Source: Schistocephalus solidus (taxonomy: Eukaryota; Platyhelminthes; Cestoda; Diphyllobothriidea; Diphyllobothriidae). From it: DNA of 64,000 bases. Every line of letters begins with the position of its first letter. Within the stretch, counting starts at the first letter, position 1. The stretch is from the NCBI GenBank assembly GCA_017591395.1, contig WEDG01001250.1, positions 145,354 through 209,353 of the forward strand. Reading direction: 5' to 3'. Position numbers and translations under genes: made by a program. The notes below the pieces were generated by a model. The model did no database searches. It saw only the letters and a program-made list of their open reading frames with translations, and was not told the DNA's origin. Below are positions 46,804 to 57,639 of this stretch, piece after piece.

Positions 46804-47208
46804 ATGAGTCTAAGCCCGGTGGCCAGGTTGAAACTCGACGAGCTATTCGTTAGATGGCTTACAGATGATGGGACTCAGCGTTACCTTCGACAGAGCCTCT
46901 CATTCCTAAAGACTGGTGATGCAGCCTCGGCTAAGAAGGCCATCAATCATATCTGCGTAGCCGGCCCAGCAGTGGCTTCCTTCTCCAGTTCCCACCAAAA
47001 GAACAATGATTGTAATTTCGAAACACGTTATCCCCCGCTAGAGACAAACAACCGCCCAAACTCTAGTCTGGGTTTCGTGCCCACGGCCCCGCGACCCAAT
47101 ACGCCCCCCTGCTTGCCTCTTCAGCATGCTGGAAAGTTGCTAAGTCCGCGGTCGCCACGCCGTTCTACGACCTCTCCAGTCCTAAGTCACACTTCTGTGA
47201 AGTTCAAG
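46804..47208 (+). CDS. Probable first coding exon of protein phosphatase 2A B'' regulatory subunit
   Basis: ATG at 46804 opens a 135-codon exon ending at a GT donor (47209) in phase 0. The first about 35 residues, MSLSPVARLKLDELFVRWLT and then TQRYLRQSL, resemble the conserved N-terminus of B'' subunits (PPP2R3 type: K(L/V)DELF..WL....TQ). As in those proteins it is followed by a serine/proline-rich low-complexity region. B'' subunits direct PP2A to substrates and bind calcium through EF-hands; those domains would lie in later exons that I could not find here. An acceptor-like TTTTTTGTAG ends 15 bases upstream of the ATG. Confidence 0.6.
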
Positions 47209-49559
47209 GTATTTCCAGTTTATTATATTTACAGTGTTTTCTTGAATGGTCAAACCTAAACTCTTTTCTCCCTAAACTTTCTCCTCGCGTATTGCGCATA
47301 TTACCTTTTCTATATGCTACTAGTAATTCCGCATGCATAAAAACATGATAAGCTTCAGCTACCACTATTTCTCCTTACCTTTCCTTCATCTGGTTATGGA
47401 ACAAGTTGATGGCGTATCCAGGCTTTCCTTGTGCAATTATATTGCAATGCCCATTAACGACTTCATTCGTTACTCTATTCCCATTATGAAAAAGTATGCA
47501 CACTATTTCATGAGGAGGTAGTCGTATCCACTTCTAGTCGTTTGTGTGATTTTACGCTTTGAACCTAATCAGTGAAAGCCGCCGCCTCCAAACTTAAGCT
47601 TGTTTTTAATAATGCATGATTTCCGTATTCTAGATGTGGTTTTATTATGTTCTTGTTAATAGCAATTATATTATTCTCTGCCTTCCTTCAGAGGGTTTGT
47701 TCATCATCATTCCATTTTTGCCGTCTTTCAGTCACAATCTTGCGAGCTATTTTGCTTTCAACCATTTGAATCCTTATATTTTGAAAGCTTTGTATCTACG
47801 CCTTAGGGGTCGGAGCTTGCCCTCGGGCGCTATTCATCGAGCTAACAGGCTGGCGGCCGCTCGACATTTTGCTATTTACCGAGTCTACCTAACTTATTTA
47901 AGTAGATGGGATTTCCTTCGTTACGATCAGTAGCTGCACCTCCTCGAGGTGGCTGGTTCTGAAACCGTATTGGAACAACGGGCCTACAAAGATTGATGAA
48001 CAGGCTACTGGATAAATTTATGACATCTTGTGGCAGGATCCATCGCGTGCGACGCACGTAGGGCGGAGCAAAGTTTATAGTCGGCTAATACCTCTATTTT
48101 GGCTTCTATGTTACCTAATATTGCTACTCGAACATGGTGGGAATGCGAAGAAAGACGGATATAACCTCCGCCCAAGCTTTATAATCTGTCTGGCAGGATC
48201 TAAACGATCAAAACCCCTTATAGGTAGTGCCTTTGGAAATTTTAACCTGGTAGGATAATTCAGTCATCGGGAATTAGGGTCAGAATTAATGACTCGTAAG
48301 GATACGAATAATCGATATTAAAAGCCCTGGCTCCGGTGGGTGGGGGAAGACCATGTTTTTGCAAACGTAAGATGAGGCAAAATGGCTGCTTACTCAGCGG
48401 GCCTGAACTGACCCCCAGTCCTCTCACTTCAGCCTTGCTACTAAGGCATGATGAGAATCATGGGAAAGAATCATAAAGCCGATGATGCGAATATCTCCTC
48501 ACTAATCGAATTCACAAGTGAGTCCTTCATGCTGGAGAAGCAGTCGTCCATGCTCGGCACGATGCATGAGCTACTGGTGAAACCCCTAAACAGGCAAAAA
48601 ATGTAATGGCCAACTGTTTGGTTCGCAAGTTATTAAAACTTCATGCGACAAGACTTCAGCGTAGTTCGAACCCGTTCTCATATAAATGTACTGGCCTGAC
48701 GAGAATTTATTTAAAGCCAACATATACTCGTCAACTAGTCTTCTGACTGGGAAAACTGTTAATCACGGTAAGCTGCCGCGCATTTTAAGTCCTCAGATCT
48801 AGTGATGTTCTGGTGTGTCGTTGATCATTTTTCTAAAGTGTCTGATACGTTAGTTAATGTTGCACTTTTCGCACCGGCTGTTGTCATCCTCTGACCCACT
48901 AACTACCTGTGTTTGTTAATAGATAATGTAAACTAGAGACAACTCCCTTGACATTTTGATCCGTTTTCATATTGCCTTTTCACTTACGCAGAACTTTCTG
49001 AATGTAACTGATATGGCGTGCAATGTCCCCTTTTTTAACCTATAGTCTAGTTGAATAAGGCAAGTTATTTTTTTACTCATTGAACTGCACATTTTGTCCG
49101 CTGATTAAAATTTTCTCGGTAATATATCCTCTACCATGATTGACTAGTTTCTTTGACTTCGCTGCTTGCATCAGTTTTGGCTTAGCTTCCATCCTCACTC
49201 TGGACGCTCCCTTAATCCTTACCAGTTTCCTTTTATTGACCACCAAATTTTCTGTTTTATCTACTGCTCAATGTTTTCCTTCCTCTCCCGGTCTCGGGGC
49301 GAAATAACGCAGATGCTGTTGCGAGTTTGCTTTCGTGCAGACTCCTAGCGACTTTGCCTACATGAGTCAGCACGCCTTAACACCCTCTTCCGGTGTTGAT
49401 TTGCCGCCTTGTCCCATCCGCCGCCCGTGCACTCCTTCTGCATTTGCGGTTGCCGAGTGACATAAGACTTGGCTGTCGATCGCGCATTAATGTGCGCGGC
49501 AGAGGATGCCGCCGGTCTTCTGCCTATTTTTACTCGTCTCTGGCTTCATGTGGCCTGAT
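47209..49559. other. Probable intron after the PP2A B''-like exon; nothing else supported
   Basis: I looked for the expected next B'' segment (a short FYFP-type motif) and for EF-hands in this stretch and further right and found none. Open frames such as 47634-47933 show no domain. The continuation is probably beyond the window or in exons too short to see. Confidence 0.35.
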
Positions 49560-49564
49560 TCTGG

Positions 49565-50030
49565 GAGTGGGTAGAGAGTGAGGTTGACGGCTCAGCGCCT
49601 TTTTCCTAATCTGACGCGCTTGAAACTATCGCGGTGCGCTAAAAACCGTGGCTTGGAAGGTTGCCAACTGACGCGTGGTCAGTCCAATGCGTGCGTTTGT
49701 GCGCAATGGACGATTGGCGGACTGAGAGTCCGGCTGCAATGACTCCTTCGCAATGTGGCCTTTATGGCACTCCCACTCAGCTGGGATCCGAGCCGCCCCG
49801 CCCTCTGCTGTAGTGTTCTTGTTTGTGCTGGACCACAATGCGTGGGTCTGCACCCTCTCCCATTTCCGGTCTTCTTAACTCAGTCTTGACACCGGTTTCA
49901 GGTGGGGGCGTGGAACAGAGGTAGATGCATCGAAAGTATTCTCACTGTAATCCAACACAAGTCACCGTCCCTGCACCACCATGTTGCGGAGCGTACGGTG
50001 GACATAGTCGAAAATGACGGTCGAACTAGC
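49565..50030 (+). repeat. ERT 3'-tail repeat, solo well-preserved copy
   Basis: It starts at the GGGTAGAGAGTGAGGTTGACGG block and contains one U unit (CGCGGTGCGCTAAAAACCGTGG, GGAAGGTTGCCAACTGACG), GGCACTCCCACTC, CATTTCCGGTCTTCTT and the final block to TCGAACTAGC near 50030. No ERT coding sequence lies upstream, as expected of a 5'-truncated insertion. It is among the least decayed solo tails. Confidence 0.72.
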
Positions 50031-50606
50031 GTGTCTGTGTTTGAGAGTGTCCAGGGTGCGTTCACAGCCACATCATAACCGAGATGCACGAGGTGGCTTT
50101 GTTCCCCTTAACACCTACCCTGCGCGCAGCTGCCATCGGTGTCGTCACAGAGTTGCGTTGAGTGCATCCATCTCACCCCGGTGACTGGCGAAAGAACATG
50201 GATGAAAACTAATTCGTTGGTTAAACTTTATTCTCTTATCAGAGAGAGCGAGAGGCCGACGGTGCAGTTGCAGACATGGATAGGGCCTTTGTGTCAGGTC
50301 AGTGTCTATTTCCTTTCTCAACACCAGTCCGCTTTACTTTGTCGTGCTACTTCATCGTGATAGTATTGAGAAGAGAAAAAGTGAGATCGATGTGGTGAAA
50401 GTTTCCTCGCTCTAATTTAATTCCTTCATAATTTAACTTCTTCACAGTTTCCATACCTTCCATGTCTCCTAAAAACAGCTGCACGGCCTCATGGCGGCTG
50501 ATTGCGTATCTTTCCAAAAGCGGTCGAGGCTAGTTTGGGCGTTTTTTCCTACTACACGTTGGTGAATTGCAGTGAAATTCGGTTCCTCTCTTCGTAGAAT
50601 CATATT

Positions 50607-50815
50607 ACCGATAAAGACAAGGGGAATGGCCATTTCTGGCTTATCAGCCGTCATCAGCCAGCCATACCCAACCCCAGGTGCTGCGGTGCCCGAGGTTCGA
50701 ACTCGCGACCTGTTGGGCAGAAGTCCAACGCTCTACCCACTGCGCCACGAGCCCGTTGCCTTGCCGGTTTCGATCGGGAATATTACCAATTGTAGTTGGG
50801 CGCTCACCGATCTGG
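50607..50815 (-). repeat. tRNA-derived SINE copy
   Basis: On the minus strand the head reads GGCTCGTGGCGCAGTGGGTAGAGCG (A-box) and GAGTTCGAACCTC (B-box), then the body GGTTGGGTATGGCTGGCTGATGACGGCTGATAAGCC and CCTTGTCTTTATCGG. The head resembles tRNA-Arg(UCU) or a similar tRNA around CTTCTG (tentative). It is the clearest dispersed copy of the SINE that forms the array at 62175-64000. Confidence 0.8.
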
Positions 50816-50881
50816 ACTCTAGAGTGAGCCCCAAGGCACAACGCGACGAGTAAGTCCTGTAACCGATCGGCGAGCGCCCAA
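50796..50881. repeat. Inverted repeat flanking the SINE end
   Basis: TTGGGCGCTCACCGATC (50796-50812) and GATCGGCGAGCGCCCAA (50865-50881) are inverted copies with one mismatch in 17, separated by 52 bases. The left arm contains the GCTCACCGATCT sequence that is also part of every array unit at the right edge. Confidence 0.55.
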
Positions 50882-51919
50882 TCACTATTGCTCCCTTCGT
50901 GCCTAAGCTGCCAGATTTGCGGAAAAACTCCTTAATCTTTCACCAGTAAAGATAATGGAAAAAGTCTCCTAAATATTGGCTTGCTTGCCCCTCGGGTCAG
51001 CTAACCTGGTACTTGGGGGCCCATTCGCCTTCTAAACGCAAGCCGTAACAGTATCAATTTCCTCTCCTCTTCCGTCAGAGTTAGTTTGCTATTAACGTAG
51101 TGGAGGTTGTGATCTTAACCTGACCGGTGCCAATTGCCTTATACACTGAATCCATTATCGGCGTCAGTGATGATGTCCTCGCTGTTGGGAATGACTTCTC
51201 CTGCCCGTTCATATTTGCGGCAAAATTTCAGCACGTATATTCGAAGCTAGACCCACAGACTTCTACCCTAGGAAAATGCTGGCGAGCTCTTGGAATATCA
51301 GTAGAATCAACCTACTAAATATTTGGCAAATATACCGTTCGGAAATTCTAACCAAAGTTAACAACCTAAGTGTAAGATGATAATATATGTTTGCTGTTGC
51401 CACTCCTACCATTAATAATCTTCACGTTTTCCTTTTCATCTGGCTTGGTGATTGAAGTCGCGGTCTTGAAGGCTCACCTTACGGCGTTCGTTTACCTTAT
51501 TCATTCTCAGCTTCTTACCTCTTCTCAGCACAGCTTAACACCCTCCCACTTATGAATCAGCTGCAGGCTTTCGTTGCTTGCACCTTTCCGTGACAATTTT
51601 TATTCTTAAAAAGAAAACTCTTCACTGATCACGCACGCACCGGCCAATTGATTGCTGGCTGTACTTGTTCTTCCACGTGAATGTGCATTATGCAGTTTAT
51701 TAAAATCGGATTGGCCATCGTCATGGGGTTTGAACCACGCTTTACGCTGGTTGGTTCGTTTCTTTTCAGTCCACCAACGGGCGTGCAACTCGTTGTGAAA
51801 ACACATGACTGCGTCAGGGTCCATGCACGAGCAGTAGCCAGACTTGTGGCTTGACTACAGGAGACGCGTTGCGTTTATTCTCCCGCCTGAAAGTGCTATA
51901 ACGCTCGCTGCTATCCTTC
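50882..51919. other. Unannotated stretch
   Basis: I recognise no domain or repeat. A pyrimidine-rich tract ending CTATCCTTCAG lies at its right end and could be the acceptor for the small membrane-protein frame at 51926. Confidence 0.35.
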
Positions 51920-51925
51920 AGCATC

Positions 51926-52180
51926 ATGTCAATAATCCTCCAATTGCCTCCTAGAATTTATCAGTTTATAGCGCTTCAAATAATCGTCTACTGGGCAATC
52001 GTGGCCGGACATGCAGCCTCGGGATATTCACTCCTGGTGGGAATCCCGCTTCTTCCACTTCTGGTGTTGCAGATAGCTCTCATCTATCACGTGTGGTCTA
52101 CACTGACCAAGCGGTTAACGCACTCAACGGCAGATGCTAACCTAGATGCCACATCTGTAACACCTGTATCACAGCTGTGA
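51926..52180 (+). CDS. Small putative membrane protein or terminal exon
   Basis: An 84-codon frame with ATG at 51926 and stop at 52178-52180. It encodes two hydrophobic segments (about residues 13-35 and 35-58; IALQIIVYWAIVAGHA and LLVGIPLLPLLVLQIALIY) separated by a short polar turn, then a polar tail ending SVTPVSQL. Codon choice looks less AT-driven than the surroundings. A CTTCAG acceptor ends at 51921, so this may be the last exon of a larger membrane-protein gene. No family is recognised. Confidence 0.35.
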   Translation: MSIILQLPPRIYQFIALQIIVYWAIVAGHAASGYSLLVGIPLLPLLVLQIALIYHVWSTLTKRLTHSTADANLDATSVTPVSQL

Positions 52181-54924
52181 TTTTCCGTGGACCGCCGATC
52201 TGAGCACCTCTGTCGAATTCCAGACCTCAATTGATGGTCACCCGGGGTTTTTGCGAGCATGCCTGTTCGAACCTGCTTAAGTCCGATTTTGCGTTTCCTA
52301 CCGCGTGGACTATTTTATTTACCCACATCTCACTCTTCGTCCTTTCTCTGCCGATTTTCATCCAGAGTTTCTCCAGTGCACGTGCTTTCGCCAACCAGTT
52401 CCTAAAATTATGTGCTTCATCGAAATTCCCTTGATGGCTTCTTACTGCCGTTGTGGATGTTGGTATCTGTGAGGGCTTCTGCTCGCAGACTCTCCTTTCT
52501 TTTCTGAAAACGAACCTTCGCTTTTATGGATCCTGATCTGTTTTTTTACCTGATCTCTTGCTGTTTCTGACTATAACATGATATTCCCTTTGTCTGTACT
52601 TTGGCTCTGCTAAACTGGTTTCGATATAAGTTAGATAAGTTGTGCACAACTAAGTGAGATTGAGAACCCCTTATTGCAAAATTCTAAGTCATTAAAGCTT
52701 TCCATGCAGAAGATAGATTGGAGTGGTTTTTAGAAGCGAGAGAACTTATCGCCTAAAATACTCCTCAAGACACTCAGCTCAGAAAAAACGTCTATGTAAA
52801 AAACCAATAAAATAAGTTTTTGGAATCCCACGTGGGCGGTAGTACAGCCATGGTTTTCCAGTTTGGTTGTAAATTTTTCATGGACAGGAACTAATATACT
52901 CTCATCCTGCACCTTGTTTTATGTGCCAAAGTGCGCGGATTTTCCACTTCTGTGTCTTCAAGCAGGAAACGTACTGCGTACAATGGAGAAAGGAATACTA
53001 TTTTTTATCGCTTCGCAGTAGTTGTTACTTTTGGCAGCCGTAACGCCCAGAGCCCTCTAAAGTATACGCATTAAACTATGTCAGAGTTGAAAGGTAATGC
53101 TTCACATAATTTTTTTGTTAAATTGGATGTCATAGTTGTATGGTAGTGAAAATTAGGAGAAATGGCCGTTGATCACAGTAGCATTCTGGAAACTGGGGTT
53201 ACCTTTCCTCCGCCTCCTTGTGCTTTAAGGAAAGGCGGTAAAGTTAGACTAGTGAGCATTTTTTCACGCGAGTCAGAAGGCTTTCTCTACTTTTCGCAGT
53301 TATTCCATAGCTCTTACTTCTACGCCACCAGAGGGATTGAGGATGTTTCGGTCGGATTATTCAAGGTGATCAGAACGAATTGATACTGATTTAAGTAAAT
53401 AGCAGTATCTTTTTGTCAATACGTGGTTTTCCAAGACTGTAGTCGTAGTTACCTATTTGGGTGCTATATGAACTGTAAATCCTGCCTCCCAGACACTAGA
53501 TGCTCCGTTCATAGTCAGTCTCGGGATCTTGCCTTCTAACGCGCAATTCGTATCTATGTGTGCAGGTGTGTGTGACCACAAAGTTTTCGAAATTTCGCTT
53601 TCTACCACTAACTTCAAGGCCAGGTGTAACTAATGTGTTTATCAGTCTTTGCTCCATCAAGTACACAGACTTGCCATATGTTACCTGCGCTTACCTCACA
53701 CACTTACTGCCCGCAACTTCTACTTTAGAGGGGAATTTCCGTTTGCTTCTCAAGGAAATGGTTCATTGGCGTGCAGGCGTTTTCATATTTTTCCTATCAC
53801 GCTCGGTTGGACCCATTTTACTGGATGAAATGGCTGCACTCGGACGCTCCGCTCTTTGCTAGTCGTTATATGGGGTATTCTTTGACTTTGGTACTGCAGA
53901 TGCATATGTAAATGACGCGCTTTCAATACCCCATAGTTTTTATCATCTAGTTAATGAAAATTTTCGCAACAGCTACTTACTTCCAGGTACTCCGGTCCTT
54001 AGTTTATCATCCAAATTTGGCACAACAAACCGCGTTTGGGGGATACATATTTCGCATTTGAGTTCACTATTAATACAATATTTGACAGTATCTCCGGGAT
54101 CAAACGGGATTAAGCACTCTTAAAGACCGAATGCCATTTCAGTACCCTGATGCTTCGAAGTTTCGCAACTGACCCTTTGAAGTATCTTGTAGTAAAGTCC
54201 TCAATACTCGTTGAATTAAATAGGCATATGCTTCTAGGTGTTACATGATCAGATGTCCAGGCTTCTCCTTTTTTACAATTGGTCGTTTTTCAATATTAGC
54301 CCTACTTTGCCCTTAGACTCTTTTTTGCTAACTTGAGCATGAAACTGCTCACTGCCATATGCCATAAAAGGATACCATGATGGAGGTCTCGTGTGCTTCA
54401 GCTGCCGTCGTTTCACTGACGTTACAATGAGTTCCGAGGTTTAAATGAATTCGATCGAATCTTGAACGCATCCAGGTGGTACTAAAGTCAAACTCTGCCT
54501 GTCAGTTTGGTATGAGATTGACCCAAGGAAACTGCATTTAGAAACGCATTTGAACGCTCGTGTGATGGATGTGCAATTTTAGCAGACTACTTCTGTACTT
54601 CTCCCTCGTCTGCATTCAGACCACCTGACAATGTAGGCTCTTAAGTAGCAAGATTAGTTTTCTTAAAAAGACGTAGCCACGAGCAATCTTTAGGGTTACG
54701 TTCTCTCCTTCCAGCATTATATCTTAAGCATGTTGCCAACAAACGAGTGTCCTCAAAGACTGTAGTGCTGGAAAGCCTGTTTTAGGTTATTTCTCCTTAC
54801 GAGCCTGTGATGAAACAAATTCCAGCCAGTCGTAGTGGGCGATCTCACAACGACAAGTAGTCGGTGATCGAAAAGTAGCACTGAAAAGGCAAGGGTGCTT
54901 AGAATGGCAATTTATGACCTAGAT
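52181..54924. other. Unannotated stretch
   Basis: Open frames at 52231-52434, 53162-53383 and 53560-53862 have no motif or convincing splice context. No repeat family defined elsewhere in the window was recognised. Confidence 0.35.
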
Positions 54925-55045
54925 TACCGACAAAGACAAGGGGGACTGCAATGGCCATTTCTGGGTTATTAGCCGTCATCAGCCGGCCGTACTCGATCTC
55001 AGCTGTTACACCAACCGAGGTCTGAACCTCGTCTGCCTATAATAC
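54925..55045 (-). repeat. tRNA-derived SINE copy, truncated and diverged
   Basis: The body ACCGACAAAGACAAGGGGGACTG, AATGGCCATTTCTGG and TTAGCCGTCATCAGCC matches the other SINE copies. The head that follows is decayed (CCGAGGTCTGAACCTCG in place of the B-box), and no A-box is recognisable. Confidence 0.7.
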
Positions 55046-55957
55046 TATCCGCTGGGCCTTTAACTGATTAGTGAGCGTTCATCCACAAAGTTCTGACCTT
55101 TTTCTCATAACCATGTCCCAACAATAAGCCGACAACACCCGAGCTTTTGAATTTGCATCCAGTTTGTCATGGTGCTGAGCACTCTGCCAGTTGGGTTACT
55201 TTCTCACGCTCTGTCAGCTGCGGACAAGAATATTATAAGTAGTGTATTATTGAAGTTCAAGGATTTCCTCTGGGGTACATTGAATAGGAAAGTTCCTCGC
55301 TGCCCTAGGACTCCGGTCTGGAACTCTTATTGGCGGTCGCATGGCGGAAAACAGTCAATGATTAAGTATTACAAGAGTACTAGAGTACAGGAGTACTTGG
55401 TGACGTTTACCATTCCCGATTACAGCCGACGGAGCGTGCATCTGTGCAGCAAAGATGGTCACTGCCTCCAGTGTTTGGCAGTCATTTTAGATCATGATGA
55501 ACCTCCTCCTTCTCTTAAACTTCTGATCTCCTTGTGAAAATGTTCAGGGCAGCCTTAGGTCATAAAATCCTCAATTTTACCTCCCTCCCGGCCCGTCGTT
55601 TGTACACATTTGTATTTTATTGCCTTGGCCCGAGGTAAAGGTGACCTCGCTGGATTGATGACGCTCTGCTCCTCCCTTTGAATTTGACGAGGGCATTCGA
55701 AATTTCCCTTGAAGCGAAATCCTGTGTCCTAAATTTTTTTTCAACTTTCCTTATTTAACGCCGGAGATCAAGCCAGTGGTTTCCCCTGATACTGTTTACA
55801 TTTATTAATAATGAAACTAGGAATTAAAAGGGCCCTTTTCATGGCCATTGGGTGCGCGAAATGTCTTTTGCAGCACCCTCCTTGGTAGGCTGTCTTCCAA
55901 CTGGGCTTTTTGCTGCTTCGTACAGGCAAACTGCCGAAACGTGCGCATCCTGAATCT
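55046..55957. other. Unannotated stretch with one 122-codon open frame
   Basis: The frame 55169-55537 has no domain I recognise (ADKNIISSVLLKFKDFLWG; SVHLCSKDGHCLQCLAV) and no clear splice borders. It may be chance or part of an unrecognised exon. Confidence 0.3.
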
Positions 55958-56187
55958 CTAGTCCGACACGGATGTAGGAGCCCCTCCTCTCCCCCAATAC
56001 AGGCGGCCTTGCACTAACTTCCACTGAGTGTATGGTTTGGGGTTAAGGTCAAGGCTAGCGTTAAGTGTAGGTTGAACGTTCAGGTTTGGGTTAGAGCATG
56101 AAGATCTGTATCCTTCCTGGAGTGTAGCGAGGGCCACCTGTGTCTACCGGGAGAAGGGTGGGGGCGGATTCCTACTACCCCGTCTTA
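55958..56187. mobile_element. Foldback/MITE-like element, family F1 (copy 2)
   Basis: The left arm contains GGATGTAGGAGCCCCTCC and ATACAGGCGGCCTTGCACTAA. The right arm, reversed, contains GGTAGTAGGAATCC and ACACAGGTGGCCCTCGCTAC. The centre is GGTTAAGGTCAAGGCTAG-like and non-coding. Same architecture as copy 1 at 21846-22030. Confidence 0.55.
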
Positions 56188-56344
56188 CCTCAAACTGCTT
56201 CCATTAGTCGTAAGTTTTTATTTTCCGTTAATCATCTGAGCAGTCAGCATTCCGTTGCCCCATCAGCTTGATCTTTACCTGTACCCTTTGAACAGTCAAC
56301 ACCTCTACATTCCCGATATGAATTGCAGTCTAGACAAGGGTTCA

Positions 56345-56505
56345 ACTCAGTTGGACGCTGGGATATGAACCCCCACCTGCACTACGTTTGGCTTTGTGCT
56401 AAATTCACACGCTCTATCTTTAACCCTATCCCCAACCCCACATCGCATGCCCTGAAATTTCGTGCCAGGCCACCTGTAGTACAGGGGTCCAGCTTCACGT
56501 GATCT
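56345..56505. mobile_element. Foldback/MITE-like element, family F1 (copy 3)
   Basis: The left arm GGGATATGAACCCCCACCTGC and GGCTTTGTGCTAAATT matches the reversed right arm, which contains GGACCCCTGTACTACAGGTGG and CCTGGCACGAAATT. The central TTAACCCTATCCCCAACCCC is the reverse-strand equivalent of the GGGTT-rich centre in the other two copies. Confidence 0.55.
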
Positions 56506-57180
56506 GTTTCCTATTCAAACAAGATTTTGGCATGAAGCGCAATAATCTACCCTACAGCTGTCCCCCGCGTTATTCTGGGCTAGCCAGGGGACTAGGCTTC
56601 TCTGTTAATGTCCCGAATATGTTAATTGCTGTGACGTGTGCGATTAAATGAACATAGCTTTCCAACCAGTAGTCTAGTGCCCAGCGGTGCGATTGCACTT
56701 AAACTTTAACGTCCTACCTAGCGGACTGGCCCAACTGACTCAACCCAGGCAAACATTTACCGCCTCAAGGCCTTGACTGTCACAGCGCATGTCTCACAAC
56801 CGGTGTCTGAATAGGTATGATATAGGTGTGAAATACTCGAATACTGGACACTGGTCACGCTCATCGCCTGAACCACAGTCGACCTCACAGCCACAAGGAG
56901 TCACTGTCTCAGCAGGGTCAAATTAGTGCAGGTCGTCATCCACGCGCTACTTATATTCGAGGACAGGCGTTTGGAAGAAGCACTACAATATACTCATAGC
57001 GTCTCAGGCTCCGCCCTCTAGTTGTAAGGGTCACGAACAGGCGACCACCTACTATGTGGCAAGTGAACAAAGTAGCATCAGAGGTTTGCCGGCAAAGACG
57101 ACCGGAGGCCAAGAAAGAAACTGTTCCAGATTTATACGTGCCCTCTGCTAGCCCTATACACCAGCAACACTCGCAATTAT

Positions 57181-57583
57181 CAAAGGAGGAAGAGGCGTTC
57201 ACCGGCATATGTTTAATAGGTGTCTGATGTTTCGGGTAGATGTCTCGTCTACCCTTTTTCAGAGACCACCAGAGCACAGAACAATCGCGACCACCAATCA
57301 TCGCCGCGACTAACGAGAGTGGGGCTGGAACATGCTGTGGTGAAAGGCCAACTGACTCAAACACACAGTCTGTTAGCGGGGGTGGCGATGGCGACGCAGG
57401 CTACGGCATGACGTGGTTCCGACGCAGCCAGACAGGCGGCCGAACAGGCACAAGGCACAGAGTTGCATATAATGAGAACAGTGAGCATGATTCTCCAGTC
57501 TCTGAAGATGGGTAGACGAAACAACTACCCAAAACGTTAGATACCTAATAAGCATTTGCTGGTGAACGCCTCTTCTTCCTTTG
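57181..57583. mobile_element. Foldback element with 74-bp terminal inverted repeats (family F2)
   Basis: 57181-57254 and the reverse complement of 57510-57583 align without gaps at 63 of 74 positions, both starting CAAAGGA(A/G)GAAGAGGCGTT and ending TCGTCTACCC. The 255-bp interior is GC-rich and has no transposase. The 11-mer CTCGCAATTAT occurs immediately left of the element (57170-57180) and again at 57623-57633, 39 bases beyond the right arm. A non-autonomous DNA transposon (MITE) is the likeliest reading; the superfamily is unknown. Confidence 0.65.
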
Positions 57584-57639
57584 ACATACCACCTGGGAAT
57601 CGCATTTTCACTACTTTTAATGCTCGCAATTATGTCTAA

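Noticed and set aside
55169..55537. 122-codon open frame
   Set aside because: Has some Cys/His residues (HLCSKDGHCLQC) but no spacing of a known finger and no supporting exon structure.
57220..57515. Small protein-coding gene between the inverted repeats of the F2 element
   Set aside because: The frame is low-complexity (G, T, S, R), partly runs into the inverted repeat, and shows no transposase motif.
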